A stretch of DNA of 58,704 bases from an uncultured Acidobacteriia bacterium (GCA_903881085.1 CAIRSA010000386.1:1-58704); one strand, 5' to 3'; counted from the stretch's first letter, positions 9,135 to 18,122 are shown. The notes: generated by a model from the letters alone, not told the origin. Numbers and translations are program-made.

Positions 9135-10481
9135 TTATTCAGCAGCCATAACCTTGTCAGCTATCGCAGTGCCGGAATCGGCTATTGTCCGGCTTGCGGC
9201 CTCACTGGCATGCTTCCGGTAGAATACGTATGACGCAACCGCTATGGACGCGTCAACCACAGTGCCAGTAACCGCCAGCGCCATTGTCGGCTGGATCGAA
9301 TACATCAGCGGGATCAGCACCGCAAAATTCAAAACGACGCTTCCTAAAACCAGCTTCGACCATTGCTTGTCATAGCCGAACACCAGCATGAAATACGTGC
9401 AGTAACAATGTGAAAAAGCAAAGAGAAATGGCGCTGGCGACATTACCTGCAACAACACACCTGTATAAACATATTTAGGTCCGAAGATGACGTGCACCAA
9501 CAGCGGCGCAACTGCCATAAGTATCACGGACACAGCCAAAAACGGAGCCGACAACAGGAATGCATAGCGTTGCACAAACCCCACCGCGTTCTTGCTCGAA
9601 CTGACCGCGATGTTGCTTACATACGGGTAGATTGCTGTTACCAGCGGCGATACTAACATACGGATTGCGACAATCAGGCGAAAGCCGTTCGCGTAATAGG
9701 CCACCATCTCCGGAGGTGCGGTCAGCCCCAGCAGAAACATGTTCGTGGATGGGCATGTTGTACTCGCCGCGACGGATACAAACACCGGCCAACTCCCCTT
9801 CAATTCACCCCACACTCCGCCCCAGGCAGGCCATATGAAACGTACTCCGGTCATACGCCTCACCATGAACAGACTCAGAATGCCAGCCACCACCATGCCT
9901 CCGGGCTGCAATCCAGCCGCCAACAGATAGTCCTTATCGCTATGTACAAAAATGAATATGCAGATCAAAGCGAGGACCTTCGCCGTCAGATCGCGGAACA
10001 CCATGTGCTCCATCTTCTCCAAGCCTTGAAACAACCATTGAGGAAATAGCGTGTTACCCACTACACCTAGAAACGCGATGAGAAACAACGGCCAATTCAT
10101 TCTCATTTTAGGAGTGGCTAGAACCACAACAATCATGATGCAGAACCCAATGATCATCAAAAACAATCGTGCCATCATGACATTGCTGAAAATCCTGGAA
10201 ACCGCGGGCATGTCATCCCGGCAAGCGGCGATCTGTCGAGTTGCTGTTAACGTGAATCCATAATCGCTCAGCATCCAGAAGTAGTACATGAAGACCTGAG
10301 CAAACATGATGGTCCCATATTTTTCCGGGCTCAGAACGCGGGAAAGGTATGGCAACACCAGCAGCGGCAGCACGTAGGTGCCGAGCTGCATCAGGTACAG
10401 CATCGCTACATTACGGATAACGCGGTGCGACCAAAACCGGCGAAGATTCTCGACCGTTAGCATAGAGAGGGAAAGCGGCAC
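9135..10481 (-). CDS. Wzx-type polysaccharide flippase (MOP superfamily)
   Basis: A 448-residue multi-pass membrane protein of the polysaccharide-export branch of the MOP/MATE superfamily. The N-terminus has the typical first helices (NVAMLYLMQLGTYVLPLLVL, then PYLSRVLSPEKYG). The LSPEKYG and YFWMLSDYGF segments are common in O-antigen translocases of the RfbX/Wzx type. About 12 hydrophobic segments can be counted. It would flip undecaprenyl-linked oligosaccharide across the inner membrane. It follows the GT4 gene by 11 bp, probably as one transcript. The large exported beta-helix gene converges on it. Confidence 0.87.
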   Translation of the reverse strand: MPLSLSMLTVENLRRFWSHRVIRNVAMLYLMQLGTYVLPLLVLPYLSRVLSPEKYGTIMFAQVFMYYFWMLSDYGFTLTATRQIAACRDDMPAVSRIFSNVMMARLFLMIIGFCIMIVVVLATPKMRMNWPLFLIAFLGVVGNTLFPQWLFQGLEKMEHMVFRDLTAKVLALICIFIFVHSDKDYLLAAGLQPGGMVVAGILSLFMVRRMTGVRFIWPAWGGVWGELKGSWPVFVSVAASTTCPSTNMFLLGLTAPPEMVAYYANGFRLIVAIRMLVSPLVTAIYPYVSNIAVSSSKNAVGFVQRYAFLLSAPFLAVSVILMAVAPLLVHVIFGPKYVYTGVLLQVMSPAPFLFAFSHCYCTYFMLVFGYDKQWSKLVLGSVVLNFAVLIPLMYSIQPTMALAVTGTVVDASIAVASYVFYRKHASEAASRTIADSGTAIADKVMAAE

Positions 10482-10492
10482 GATTGGTCCCT

Positions 10493-11671
10493 TTATTTGG
10501 GGCCGAGGACATTGGCGAAAAGCTCTTCATAGCAATCGCCAACGTGTTGGATGGAAAACTGCCTGACAATGCGCTCCCGCGATGCCACGGCTATCCGCTT
10601 GCGGAGTTCCGCATCTCTCAACATGCGAAGCAACCCCTGGGCTACGGACGTCTCATTCCCCAACTCGGTGATCAAGCCATGAGTTTCATGGTCCACAATT
10701 TGGGTATGCGCGGGTATGTCGCTCACAACCGGAGCGATTCCCGTTGCCATTGCCTCAATCAACGAGCATGGCAACCCTTCCACCGCTGAAATCAGGGTGT
10801 AGACATCCCCTGCCCGCAACCACTTCAACACGCCATCCGAACTCACTCGCCCCGTGAATAAAACGTTCTTCTCCAAACCAAGACTCATGGCCAGTTGCGT
10901 CATTTCTTCGCCCAAAGAACCATCGCCCAAAATCGCCAACATGGCATTTGGCTGTTCCCGCACAACGTGTACAAATGACCCCAGGAGCCACGGAATTTTC
11001 TTCTGCTCGACCAGTCTGCCGACAAAAACAACCAGCGGAGTGTCCGCGCTCACACCCAGTTCCTGCCTAAACCGCAGCCGCTCTTCCTCTGAACAAGGAC
11101 TAAACTTATCGATGTCAATTGGGTTTGGCATCCAGCCAATCTGCTCACGAGAGAACCCGGCGTCCAGCGCCTCCTGCACCATGCCAGGATTCAGAACCAA
11201 AAGACTCGCAGCATAACGCCGCAGCAGCCCCACTTCCAGCCGCCCCACCCACGAATCTTTCATCCGGACGATCTCGCCGCTGCATGAGAATTTCATCACA
11301 ATCTTCTTCCCAAGCAGCCGCGCCATCAGCGTGCCGGTCACCACATGTAGCCCTGTCATGAGGAAGTAGGCGATTTCGTAGTTGGCACGTTCCCGGAAGA
11401 GTGTCCAAGCTACCTCAAGCGCGAAGATGTAGAATCGTAGGGAAGCTGGCCAGTGACGCGAAAGTATTTTTACCCGGACGCCGAACGGGTCCACCCAATC
11501 GACCACCCGCGGCATCGGCCCACCCCCTGCACAGACAACCTTCGCCCAGTGGCCTCTCTTCATCAGTTCAGCCGAAACCCTTTGCGCCTCTATCTCCGAT
11601 CCTCCAAGAACCGGCGGATAGCTGTAGCAGGTGAGCAGATAAGAAAAGCGCCTTGACATGTTAGTCTTCAA
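10493..11671 (-). CDS. Glycosyltransferase family 4 (GT-B fold)
   Basis: A 392-residue GT4 enzyme. The acceptor-side Rossmann domain begins with LLTCYSYPPVLGGSEIEA, the N-terminal glycine-rich loop of the family. The donor-side domain starts at VVFVGRLVEQKKIPWLL, and the nucleotide-sugar site EGLPCSLIEAMATGIAPVVS shows the E-x7-E motif. It transfers a sugar from a nucleotide donor to a lipid-linked or growing glycan in the cytoplasm. The first ATG (11671) and the internal ATG four codons on are both possible starts. It is the promoter-proximal gene of the pair with the flippase. Confidence 0.88.
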   Translation of the reverse strand: MKTNMSRRFSYLLTCYSYPPVLGGSEIEAQRVSAELMKRGHWAKVVCAGGGPMPRVVDWVDPFGVRVKILSRHWPASLRFYIFALEVAWTLFRERANYEIAYFLMTGLHVVTGTLMARLLGKKIVMKFSCSGEIVRMKDSWVGRLEVGLLRRYAASLLVLNPGMVQEALDAGFSREQIGWMPNPIDIDKFSPCSEEERLRFRQELGVSADTPLVVFVGRLVEQKKIPWLLGSFVHVVREQPNAMLAILGDGSLGEEMTQLAMSLGLEKNVLFTGRVSSDGVLKWLRAGDVYTLISAVEGLPCSLIEAMATGIAPVVSDIPAHTQIVDHETHGLITELGNETSVAQGLLRMLRDAELRKRIAVASRERIVRQFSIQHVGDCYEELFANVLGPK

Positions 11672-11728
11672 TTATACCATCGGCCTAATTCCCTCCATTA
11701 TTAGAGGCTTCCACAAACGCCCTATAGA

Positions 11729-12253
11729 CTATTGCAAAGACAAAGACTTGTCAATCCGCCAGAAGCTCTCTTTTAGAGGCCTTCCCATGGCCTGCTGCAA
11801 GTCGAACCCGCGATTGCCCCAACCAGGGACAGTGCGGAAGACCTCACCGAATTCCCTGAGATCGAAGGGAATCGACACGGTGATCGCACAAATGGCCGTG
11901 GGGCTCACGTGGCGGAAGCCGGCTCGTAGAATCAGTCGCTTGATGCTTGAGTTGGCAGTCATGCCCCCAGCCTGCACGGCCCAAAACCGCCCTAAGGGGG
12001 TGTACGTCGGAACCCCAGAACATTCCGTCTCGCGGCTGGAAAGCGTATCATGAGGAACTTTGGGCAATCCAGCGCCTTGCGGTATTGAGTGGAGGTGAAC
12101 CGGGGTGTCTGAATCTGACGCGGGTGACGGTGGTGCGCCCAAGGGCCTGGTGTGAGCAGGGCATCGGATACAGTTGATGTAGTTAGTGCATCGGTAGAGG
12201 AAATTGTACATCGGCCAGGAATCCTCGGAGGAAACGAATACCCGTTTGCGCAA
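11729..12253 (-). CDS. Unrecognised ORF; only the C-terminal half looks like real protein
   Basis: The last ~75 codons (about 11729-11960) read as a plausible folded domain: a helix with SIKRLILRAGFRHVSP followed by FDLREFGEVFRTVPGW. It is loosely like the end of a class I methyltransferase, but I would not assign it. The first ~95 codons are Pro/Ser/Cys-rich and look like out-of-frame sequence. I read this as the 3' remnant of a gene truncated near 11,960-12,000, at the left edge of the accessory block. Confidence 0.3.
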   Translation of the reverse strand: MRKRVFVSSEDSWPMYNFLYRCTNYINCIRCPAHTRPLGAPPSPASDSDTPVHLHSIPQGAGLPKVPHDTLSSRETECSGVPTYTPLGRFWAVQAGGMTANSSIKRLILRAGFRHVSPTAICAITVSIPFDLREFGEVFRTVPGWGNRGFDLQQAMGRPLKESFWRIDKSLSLQ

Positions 12254-12321
12254 TGTTATTGCCCAGGCCGAATTGGTGGTGTCCCCGCAGGCATCTGCGT
12301 TTGTCGAAAAAGCAGTTTAGG

Positions 12322-12501
12322 AGGCCAAGATAAATGGTCAAATAGGGAGAGGCCAATTTGCATTGGCTTTTTTATTCTTGGCCGCATCTTCAGGAGGTAG
12401 CCGAGTAAGGTATACATCAATTGGCTAAGTTTAAACCACCCGGCCAAGAAGCTTGAAAGCCGATGCTAATTGGCCATCTCTCATTTGGCTATCCATCTTG
12501 G
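12322..12501. repeat. Cluster of nine TTGGC/GCCAA motifs
   Basis: Within about 180 bp the pentamer TTGGC or its complement occurs nine times in both orientations, near 12323, 12353, 12363, 12378, 12420, 12442, 12469, 12487 and 12498, often inside short A/T-rich contexts such as CTTGGC or ATTGGC. No gene covers the stretch. Such spacing suggests protein-binding sites (recombinase arm sites or a second replication or partition locus). One pair also forms a terminator stem. Confidence 0.5.
12352..12373 (+). terminator. Intrinsic terminator-like hairpin with T6 tail
   Basis: GCCAAT / ATTGGC arms (12352-12357, 12362-12367) with a TTGC loop are followed at once by TTTTTT. The stem can extend by a G-U and an A-T pair. 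It would stop plus-strand transcription, but no plus-strand gene upstream is recognised. It may block read-through into the accessory block. Confidence 0.6.
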
Positions 12502-12631
12502 CTGCAAAAGCAGGTTACGGGAAAGAAATGCCCTCCGCGACAGTTTCGCAACCCGCCACTTGATGAGAGGTAGCCAGCCGGTAGGCAGTCCCTCAGGCGA
12601 GGTGAACGGCTAATCTTACATTTTTGTCGGG

Positions 12632-12853
12632 ATGGGCATTATTAGCCTGCATGGCGTGCGATTGCATGCGGCTTGTCCTTGTTGCCGGGAACCGCTCACT
12701 CCGGAGTCGCTCGCGCTCGACACGGCATCGGTGGCGTGCTGCTCGCATTGCCGGACCGACCTGCTAAAACCTGCGATTGCGCCCGAAGAACCCGTTCCTG
12801 CCCAGGTGCTCGGTTGGGAACGGCGGTTATGGAGACTGCTGCGGGGCGGCTAA
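12632..12853 (+). CDS. Small zinc-ribbon-like protein, function unknown
   Basis: A 73-codon frame with two cysteine knuckles: CPCC near residues 15-18 and CCSHC near 36-40, separated by about 18 residues. This is a pattern typical of small zinc ribbons in phage and plasmid proteins. The C-terminus is basic and Trp/Leu-rich (GWERRLWRLLRGG). It converges on the tyrosine recombinase gene with 7 bp between stops. I do not recognise the family. The start ATG has no strong ribosome site, so the gene itself is moderately certain at best. Confidence 0.4.
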   Translation: MGIISLHGVRLHAACPCCREPLTPESLALDTASVACCSHCRTDLLKPAIAPEEPVPAQVLGWERRLWRLLRGG

Positions 12854-12860
12854 AGAAGCA

Positions 12861-13862
12861 TCAAAGGCCAATACCGCCAGCCGCGTTTTCCCGGAACAGA
12901 TTTCCCTCGCGGATGTAGCGGCGCAGTGTAGTCACGCTGCGGTGCCCGGTCTGGTTCATGATGGCGCGTTCGGATTTGCCCGCAGCCGCAGCCGAGGTGG
13001 CAAGCCCCGAGCGGAGACTGTGGCCGGCAAACTGGGCCGGATCGTGGCCGAGCTTTTCCACATATCGCTTGACCACGATCGCGACGCCTTCGCCCGAGAG
13101 CCGCCTGTCGAGCACTTGGCCGTGCCGGTTTACCGAGCGAAACAGCGGACCGGAGGTGAGCTGTGCGGCGGAGGACCATGCGGCGAGCGCACCGATGGGG
13201 CAGGTCGCCCGATCGTCCCCCGGCGGAATTCCGATCCTTCTTCCCTCCCCTTCCTGATCGGTTTTGCTGCGGCCGATCTTCACCGCGATGCCGTCGCGTT
13301 GCTCTTCAATGTCCTCGACGTTCAAGGCGGCGAGTTCGGACCGGCGGAAGGCGCCGGAAAATCCCAGCAGGAGCAAGGCGCGATCCCGCTTCCCGAGCAT
13401 CGTATCGGGAATCTGCTTCAGGATCTCTTTGAGGTCATCCACCAGCACCGGCTTTTTGCGGACTGGAGCGACGCCCAATTCCCGCCGCAGGCCCTGCAAA
13501 AACTGCTTCACCGCCCAGGTCCGGGTGGGCGATTCGAAGCCGGCCTGACTGTGCAGTTGGCTGATGGCGGCTAACCGCCGGGAGAGCGTGTTCCACTTCT
13601 TGCGCTCGTTTTTCGTAAGGTCGGTGCTATAAAGGATGACCGTTTGAGGACTTGCGGGCAGCGCAACCAGCGCATTCTGCTCGCACCAGGCGCGGAATTC
13701 CCGCCAGTCGTGCGAGTAGGCGCGGAGGGTCGATCCGGCGCGGGCGGCACGGAAACTGGCCTCGGCCTGGGCGAGAAGACGGGCGAGCAAGCCGCCGCCG
13801 GGAGAGTTTTCGGGCGCGTCCGGAGGGCCCGGTAGGGGTGCGGGTGCGGGAAGAAGCTCCAT
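12861..13862 (-). CDS. Tyrosine site-specific recombinase/integrase
   Basis: A 333-residue phage-integrase family protein with all catalytic residues in place: Arg173 (FRRSEL), Lys200, His281 and Arg284 (GHSLRSG), His307 (TGHRS) and the nucleophile Tyr316 (LRRYIRE). The N-terminal half (about 25-130) is a SAM-like core-binding domain (STLRAYSHDWREFRAWC). Such enzymes integrate elements or resolve plasmid multimers. It lies at the left side of the accessory block, 0.2 kb from the divergent unknown gene at 14064. The DNA from here to 14.9 kb is visibly richer in G and C than its surroundings. Whether it catalysed the integration of the plasmid-like block cannot be told from sequence alone. Confidence 0.9.
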   Translation of the reverse strand: MELLPAPAPLPGPPDAPENSPGGGLLARLLAQAEASFRAARAGSTLRAYSHDWREFRAWCEQNALVALPASPQTVILYSTDLTKNERKKWNTLSRRLAAISQLHSQAGFESPTRTWAVKQFLQGLRRELGVAPVRKKPVLVDDLKEILKQIPDTMLGKRDRALLLLGFSGAFRRSELAALNVEDIEEQRDGIAVKIGRSKTDQEGEGRRIGIPPGDDRATCPIGALAAWSSAAQLTSGPLFRSVNRHGQVLDRRLSGEGVAIVVKRYVEKLGHDPAQFAGHSLRSGLATSAAAAGKSERAIMNQTGHRSVTTLRRYIREGNLFRENAAGGIGL

Positions 13863-14018
13863 GAAAACGATTGTAACAGCTCCTGGATCGCGAGAACCAA
13901 TATCTTCTCACGACGCAGGAACGACCCCGCCGGGCCACTCAAAATACACCAAAACGCGTATTTTGCGCACATGCGCATAATCGCAGTAGATTGTGGTATT
14001 CTGACAAGAGTTGCTAAA

Positions 14019-14030
14019 GAGAGATCTCTC
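14019..14030. promoter_or_regulatory. 12-bp palindrome upstream of the unknown gene
   Basis: GAGAGATCTCTC is a perfect palindrome 33 bp before the GTG start at 14064, between that gene and the divergent recombinase gene. Its position and symmetry fit an operator, possibly for the HTH-like protein encoded next to it. Confidence 0.4.
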
Positions 14031-14063
14031 AATCCTTTAGTAAAATTGCACGGAGCGAACAGC

Positions 14064-14573
14064 GTGCCCGACAAACCGGTCTGGTATACACGGCTCGAAG
14101 CCGCCATTGAACAACTCGAAGCGCTTCCCTCCCCTTGGGTGGACCGCGCCGCTTTGGAATCTTCGCTCGGCGTCGGACGCCGCCGTGCGCAACAAATCCT
14201 GCAGCCGCTCGTCCGCCGCACCCTCGGCAAAAATGGACTTGCCAACCGGGAAGAAGTTGTCCGGCACCTCCGCGGGCTCGCCGCGGGCCAGGCCGTGTCT
14301 TTCGAAGTGCAACGCCGGGAACGCCTGCACTCCATTCTCGACCGGTTGCACCGCGAGCAAAAAGAGCGGCCGCGCGTGCTCGTCGAAGCTCCCACCGCTA
14401 TCGTGAACCAGGAACTCAACAGCCTGCCGCCCGGCGTGCATCTGGAGCCCGGCCGCATCACCGTCACCTTTGAGCAGCCGTTGCAGGCGCTCGAAAAACT
14501 GCTCGCTCTCGCCATGGCCATCGGCAACGATCTGGACGGCTTCGATGCCCTGATCGCGCACCCGCCCAGGTAG
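14064..14573 (+). CDS. Unknown protein with a possible HTH segment
   Basis: A 169-residue protein from the GTG at 14064, which has GGAG eight bases upstream. An ATG at 13971 would add 31 residues of less convincing sequence. Residues ~26-60 (VDRAALESSLGVGRRRAQQ followed by ILQPLVRR) look like a helix-turn-helix: a helix, a G-V-G turn and an Arg-rich recognition-like helix. The middle is strongly helical and basic (RRERLHSILDRLHREQKERP). The C-terminal ~50 residues form a mixed alpha/beta segment. I do not recognise the family. Its place, divergent from a recombinase gene across a palindrome, suggests a DNA-binding accessory protein of the mobile element. Confidence 0.55.
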   Translation: MPDKPVWYTRLEAAIEQLEALPSPWVDRAALESSLGVGRRRAQQILQPLVRRTLGKNGLANREEVVRHLRGLAAGQAVSFEVQRRERLHSILDRLHREQKERPRVLVEAPTAIVNQELNSLPPGVHLEPGRITVTFEQPLQALEKLLALAMAIGNDLDGFDALIAHPPR

Positions 14574-14607
14574 GGTTCGTGGCTGAGCCTGCGCGGTTCC
14601 GCTCGCC

Positions 14608-14910
14608 TTGGGAGTTGCTGTGCGCGCTCGCAAAACGCCTCCACACAACGCCCGATCGCGTCCCGGCCGCCGTGCCACCGAAGAACTGATCCTGTGGTTG
14701 GAAGCAACCGCCGCGGCTGGAAGGCCTGTGCCAGCGCCCTTCCTTCAGGTAGCGGGACGGCTCGTTTATGAACAATTGCGCCTCGCCTTGCCCCCTGATC
14801 AGGACGATGTTTTTACCCTTGCGGGGCGCCTCAAAGCGGAAAACCACGGCCTGTGTGTTTGTCAACTTGATTTGGCCCACTTTGATACTCTCATTTGGCC
14901 CACCCCGTGA
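14608..14910 (+). CDS. Doubtful 100-codon ORF behind the unknown gene
   Basis: Codons from about 24 onward (EELILWLEATAAAGRPVPAP) look coding. The first part is Arg/Pro-rich, and a second frame beginning with GTG at 14579 (AEPARFRSPWELLCALAKR) looks equally coding until its stop at 14689. The two may be halves of one gene joined by a frameshift. The last 20 codons run into an insertion-sequence-like end, so the true 3' end is probably lost. Confidence 0.3.
   Translation: MGVAVRARKTPPHNARSRPGRRATEELILWLEATAAAGRPVPAPFLQVAGRLVYEQLRLALPPDQDDVFTLAGRLKAENHGLCVCQLDLAHFDTLIWPTP
14854..14908. mobile_element. Possible IS21-type terminal remnant
   Basis: ATTTGGCCCAC appears twice in direct orientation (about 14871-14881 and 14893-14903) inside a TGT...TTTGATACT context. 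Multiple internally repeated end motifs are typical of IS21-family termini. No istA or istB gene remains. The family name rests on memory of such ends, not on a search. Confidence 0.35.
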
Positions 14911-14971
14911 GCCAACACTCCCTCTAGCGCCTGCCACAGCGGAGCCCTGCGCCGCGTTAGCGGCGCGTTTA

Positions 14972-15009
14972 GGGGGATTTGGAACAATGGAACGAAAAGT
15001 CCGGTTAAG
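14972..15009 (+). repeat. Tn3-family inverted repeat, left
   Basis: A 38-bp repeat starting GGGGGA and ending GGTTAAG. The inner 32 bp are identical to the right copy. The outer GGGG and terminal TTAAG are the conserved ends of the Tn3 family. Confidence 0.95.
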
Positions 15010-18001
15010 CACTCGGATCGCTTGGATTGCGTAAGGGCCGCAGTTCGCCACGTGCCACTGTTTCCGGCATTACGAAGGAGTAACGGCCCAGCATGTTGAT
15101 GTGATCGTAAATCAATGGAGACAGGCGCGCCACGTCTTCGTCTCGAACCAGGAATCCCTCCTGTCGCAGTTGCTCAAGCGCCGCGTTCATGTAAATCGTG
15201 TTCCATAGCACGATCATGTTGACCACGAGTCCGAGCGCTCCAAGCTGGTCCTCCTGGCCTTCCCGGTAGCGTTGCCGCAGTTCGCCTCGCTTGCCATGGA
15301 ATACGACACGAGCCAAGCTGTGCCGTCCCTCGCCGCGATTGAGTTGGGTCAGCGTGCCTCGACGCTTGTTTTCGTCGTCGATCATGTTTAGGACGTGCAA
15401 CGTTTTGTCGATGCGCCCGAACTCCGCGATGGCTTGCGCAAGCCGCGTCGGATGATCTCCGACCTGCAACGTGCGCATGATGCCGGTCGCGGGTACCCGC
15501 CCCAACAAGAGTGAGCCGGCCAGCCGCAGCATGTCGTCCCAATGGGGTGTGATGCGTTGCAGGGAAAGCCGATGCTGGGAAATCGTGTTGAGTTCGCCAT
15601 AGTCAACTTTTGGATCGATGCGCCAGAAACGTGTTCCGCCGATGTCCGCTATACGCGGACTGAAGCGGTAACCCAACAAGCGGAACAACCCAAACACAAC
15701 ATCGCTATAAGCCCCCGTATCCGTCATGATCTGCGTCGGCTTCAATTCGGTTTGCTGTTCGAGCACAACGGCCAACAGAACCAAGCTGTCCCGTAATGTG
15801 CCGGGAGTTGGGATCGCGTTGAGCCCGGTGAATTGATTGGAAAGCAAGTTGTACCATGTCACACCTTTGAGCTGTCCGAAGTACTTTGGATTGGGTCCCG
15901 CATGCACCGTGCGGATCGGCACCACGAAGCGCATCCCGTCAGCGGAAGCGACTTCGCCACCACCCCATTGATGCGCCAGCGCAATGTTGTTTTGTGCCGA
16001 AACGAGCCTTGCATTGGCCGCAGTCAGCGTTTCGTCACGGACGTAGTGTTGTTTGACCCAAGCCAGACGGTCGCGGCGCAAGGCCGGGTTGTCATAGCGA
16101 ATAAACGGTTCCGGCCCAGTATTGCAGGCTTCCGCAGTTAGCGCGGCGCACACGCTGGTCGTCAAATCGGCCACGCGGGCGGTACGTTCGGTAAGGTGGG
16201 TGAACACTTCGGCAAATCCGGTACGGGCGGCAATCTCCATCACGATCTCTGGCAGGTCAAGGCGCGGCAATCGCGCTACGACGGCCTCTCGCAACTTAAC
16301 CAAAGAAGCGGGCTCTTCCAACTTTTCAAGAGGTGTCAGGATCAGTTCCTTCTTGCCGTCGATGGTTTCGAATCGAACGGCTGGATTGTTCGGTAGCCGT
16401 TGTGCAACCTCGCGATACGTTCTGTCGAGTTCGTTTGCCAGCGCTTCGAGAACAGGCTGCGGCTGGGGCGACAACCCAAGCGAGCGGCATACGACGGGAC
16501 GCATCGCTTCCCATTCCGGTTCGCTCAACAAGTTTACGCGCGGGTCGGCATAGCGCCAACTGCGCTTGGTGAACACATCGCGCCGGTGTATGGCGGCGGT
16601 CAACCGATCCAGCACGCAGAACGTGTAGGCGCGGATATCGGTGCTGCCGTCTGCGCGCAAAACGTACTTTTGCCAAGCGCTGCCGATCACTTCCTGGGGC
16701 GCATCCAGGATTGCTTTGGTACGATGCATGTTGTTGCGCAACCAATCATAGGCCTCCACAACCGGTCTGCCGGCCGGGTTGGCCTCGAAGGCCACGTGCT
16801 TGAGCACCGCCGGGAGGTAGCGCCGTACGGAGCCATAGCGCGCATCCAATTCCTTATAAAACACGTCATCGGGTGGGCGGATCAGTGCGCTTACTTTCTC
16901 CAGCGTGCTTTCCAGCGTTGTTTTCGGAATGCTCTCAAACACTTTCGCGCGAACCCGCTCATCGGGTAACGTTGGATCGAGCAGCAAACGGCAGGCCACC
17001 ACCAGTGTGGCGGTTGCCAGGTCAAGATCCTTCAATGTGCGCAAGCGGGCTTTCTTGTCGGCTTTCTCGGCATCACCGAACAATTCACCCAAGAGGATCT
17101 CAAATATTTCCAGAGCGTCGTCCTGCGCGGTTCCTTCGAGGCAATAAACGAAGGCCACCAGTGTGGCCAAGCGGCGGTCGAATGGCATGCGGGTGATTAA
17201 CGAAACTTTGGCACGGTTGGCAAAACGCGCCAGCAAAGCTATCCGGCTTTCCGGAATGCGATGGGCAGACGGCAGTGTGATGCCCAACTCGCGTATGGAT
17301 TTCAGCCGATCGACCGCAGCGCGCAGAGCTGGGCCGCTTACTCGGGTTGGTCCCGAACGCAGCTTGTCGAGCCAGGAACCACGGCTGCCTTCTGGTACCG
17401 TCAACAAATGTTCCAGTCGCGTTCGTTGTTGGCTTGTGATACCGCTTCCCAACAAGCGCCACAGCCTGGTCTCAACCCTACTGCGGACACGGACAACAAA
17501 CCGTTCGAGCGTACTGCAGCCTGGCAGCAGGATTTTATGCGCCAATAACCAAGCGGCGGCGCGATCGAAGAGCACGCTCGGACGCTCGGTCCCGGTCCAG
17601 CACAGGACATAGAGCCAGCGCGTCAGACGAAACCCGGCCAAGGGTTCGGCGATATCGCTGTATCCGAAATTCACACGGATTTGGGCGACATGTTCCCACC
17701 GTTGCTTGCCCGCCCGATAAGCCGCTAAGCTGTCGAGGTCGGAGATGCCCAGTTGGCGTGCAAGCGTCTGCACGACTTGGGAGGGTACCGACACGGGATC
17801 GTCGAGAAATGTTCCGAGATAGCGCACGGTGGAAAGTTGCAGCGCGAAACCCAGGCGGTTGTGATCGCCGCGACAACTCCTGATTTGCGCCAGATCGTCG
17901 TCGTTCAGATGGAAGAAACGGCTCAAATGGTCAGGCGTCGGTGACGTTGAGTAGCGTCCGTAGTTTTCACGCTGCTCGGGGGTGAGGAAACTAACGGGCA
18001 T
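15005..18001 (-). CDS. tnpA: Tn3-family transposase TnpA
   Basis: A 998-residue protein, the normal size for Tn3 TnpA (~1000). The N-terminus MPVSFLTPEQRENYGRY begins the DUF4158-type domain. The C-terminal ~400 residues are the DDE transposase domain, with the first acidic motif in IMTDTGAYSDVVFG and the last in the helix containing NRGEGRHSLARVVFHGKRGE. It cuts and joins the 38-bp ends and creates cointegrates that TnpR resolves. No frameshift or premature stop is seen, so the element looks active or recently so. Its start is 143 bp from the divergent resolvase start. Confidence 0.96.
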   Translation of the reverse strand: MPVSFLTPEQRENYGRYSTSPTPDHLSRFFHLNDDDLAQIRSCRGDHNRLGFALQLSTVRYLGTFLDDPVSVPSQVVQTLARQLGISDLDSLAAYRAGKQRWEHVAQIRVNFGYSDIAEPLAGFRLTRWLYVLCWTGTERPSVLFDRAAAWLLAHKILLPGCSTLERFVVRVRSRVETRLWRLLGSGITSQQRTRLEHLLTVPEGSRGSWLDKLRSGPTRVSGPALRAAVDRLKSIRELGITLPSAHRIPESRIALLARFANRAKVSLITRMPFDRRLATLVAFVYCLEGTAQDDALEIFEILLGELFGDAEKADKKARLRTLKDLDLATATLVVACRLLLDPTLPDERVRAKVFESIPKTTLESTLEKVSALIRPPDDVFYKELDARYGSVRRYLPAVLKHVAFEANPAGRPVVEAYDWLRNNMHRTKAILDAPQEVIGSAWQKYVLRADGSTDIRAYTFCVLDRLTAAIHRRDVFTKRSWRYADPRVNLLSEPEWEAMRPVVCRSLGLSPQPQPVLEALANELDRTYREVAQRLPNNPAVRFETIDGKKELILTPLEKLEEPASLVKLREAVVARLPRLDLPEIVMEIAARTGFAEVFTHLTERTARVADLTTSVCAALTAEACNTGPEPFIRYDNPALRRDRLAWVKQHYVRDETLTAANARLVSAQNNIALAHQWGGGEVASADGMRFVVPIRTVHAGPNPKYFGQLKGVTWYNLLSNQFTGLNAIPTPGTLRDSLVLLAVVLEQQTELKPTQIMTDTGAYSDVVFGLFRLLGYRFSPRIADIGGTRFWRIDPKVDYGELNTISQHRLSLQRITPHWDDMLRLAGSLLLGRVPATGIMRTLQVGDHPTRLAQAIAEFGRIDKTLHVLNMIDDENKRRGTLTQLNRGEGRHSLARVVFHGKRGELRQRYREGQEDQLGALGLVVNMIVLWNTIYMNAALEQLRQEGFLVRDEDVARLSPLIYDHINMLGRYSFVMPETVARGELRPLRNPSDPSA

Positions 18002-18021
18002 GCGGGTCGCGCATGGTTAAC

Positions 18022-18122
18022 ATAGTATCCTCTCTCAATAGGGCACGGTCTAGCGATGGATTGGGCAAGCGGAGAAAAACCTCTCACTAGAGTTTACTTT
18101 GATTTTTGATAGAGGTACTATC
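18022..18122. promoter_or_regulatory. res-like site between tnpA and tnpR
   Basis: A sequence near ATAGTATCCTCTCTCAA (18022-18038) recurs inverted at 18106-18122 with one base deleted and one changed. Tn3 resolvases bind paired inverted half-sites between the two divergent genes, where they both recombine cointegrates and repress the promoters. The arrangement fits, but the exact subsites I-III were not worked out. Confidence 0.55.

Noticed and set aside
11947..12180. Group II intron-like RNA (GTGCGCCC start)
   Set aside because: No domain V hairpin and no intron-encoded reverse transcriptase could be found; an 8-base match is not enough.
12632..12853. TniQ or other transposon targeting protein for the zinc-ribbon ORF
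   Set aside because: Cysteine spacing does not match TniQ and no tniA/tniB genes are nearby.
15174..17612. Long plus- and minus-strand frames inside the tnpA gene
   Set aside because: They are shadows of the high-GC transposase frame; none has a family pattern or its own ribosome site.
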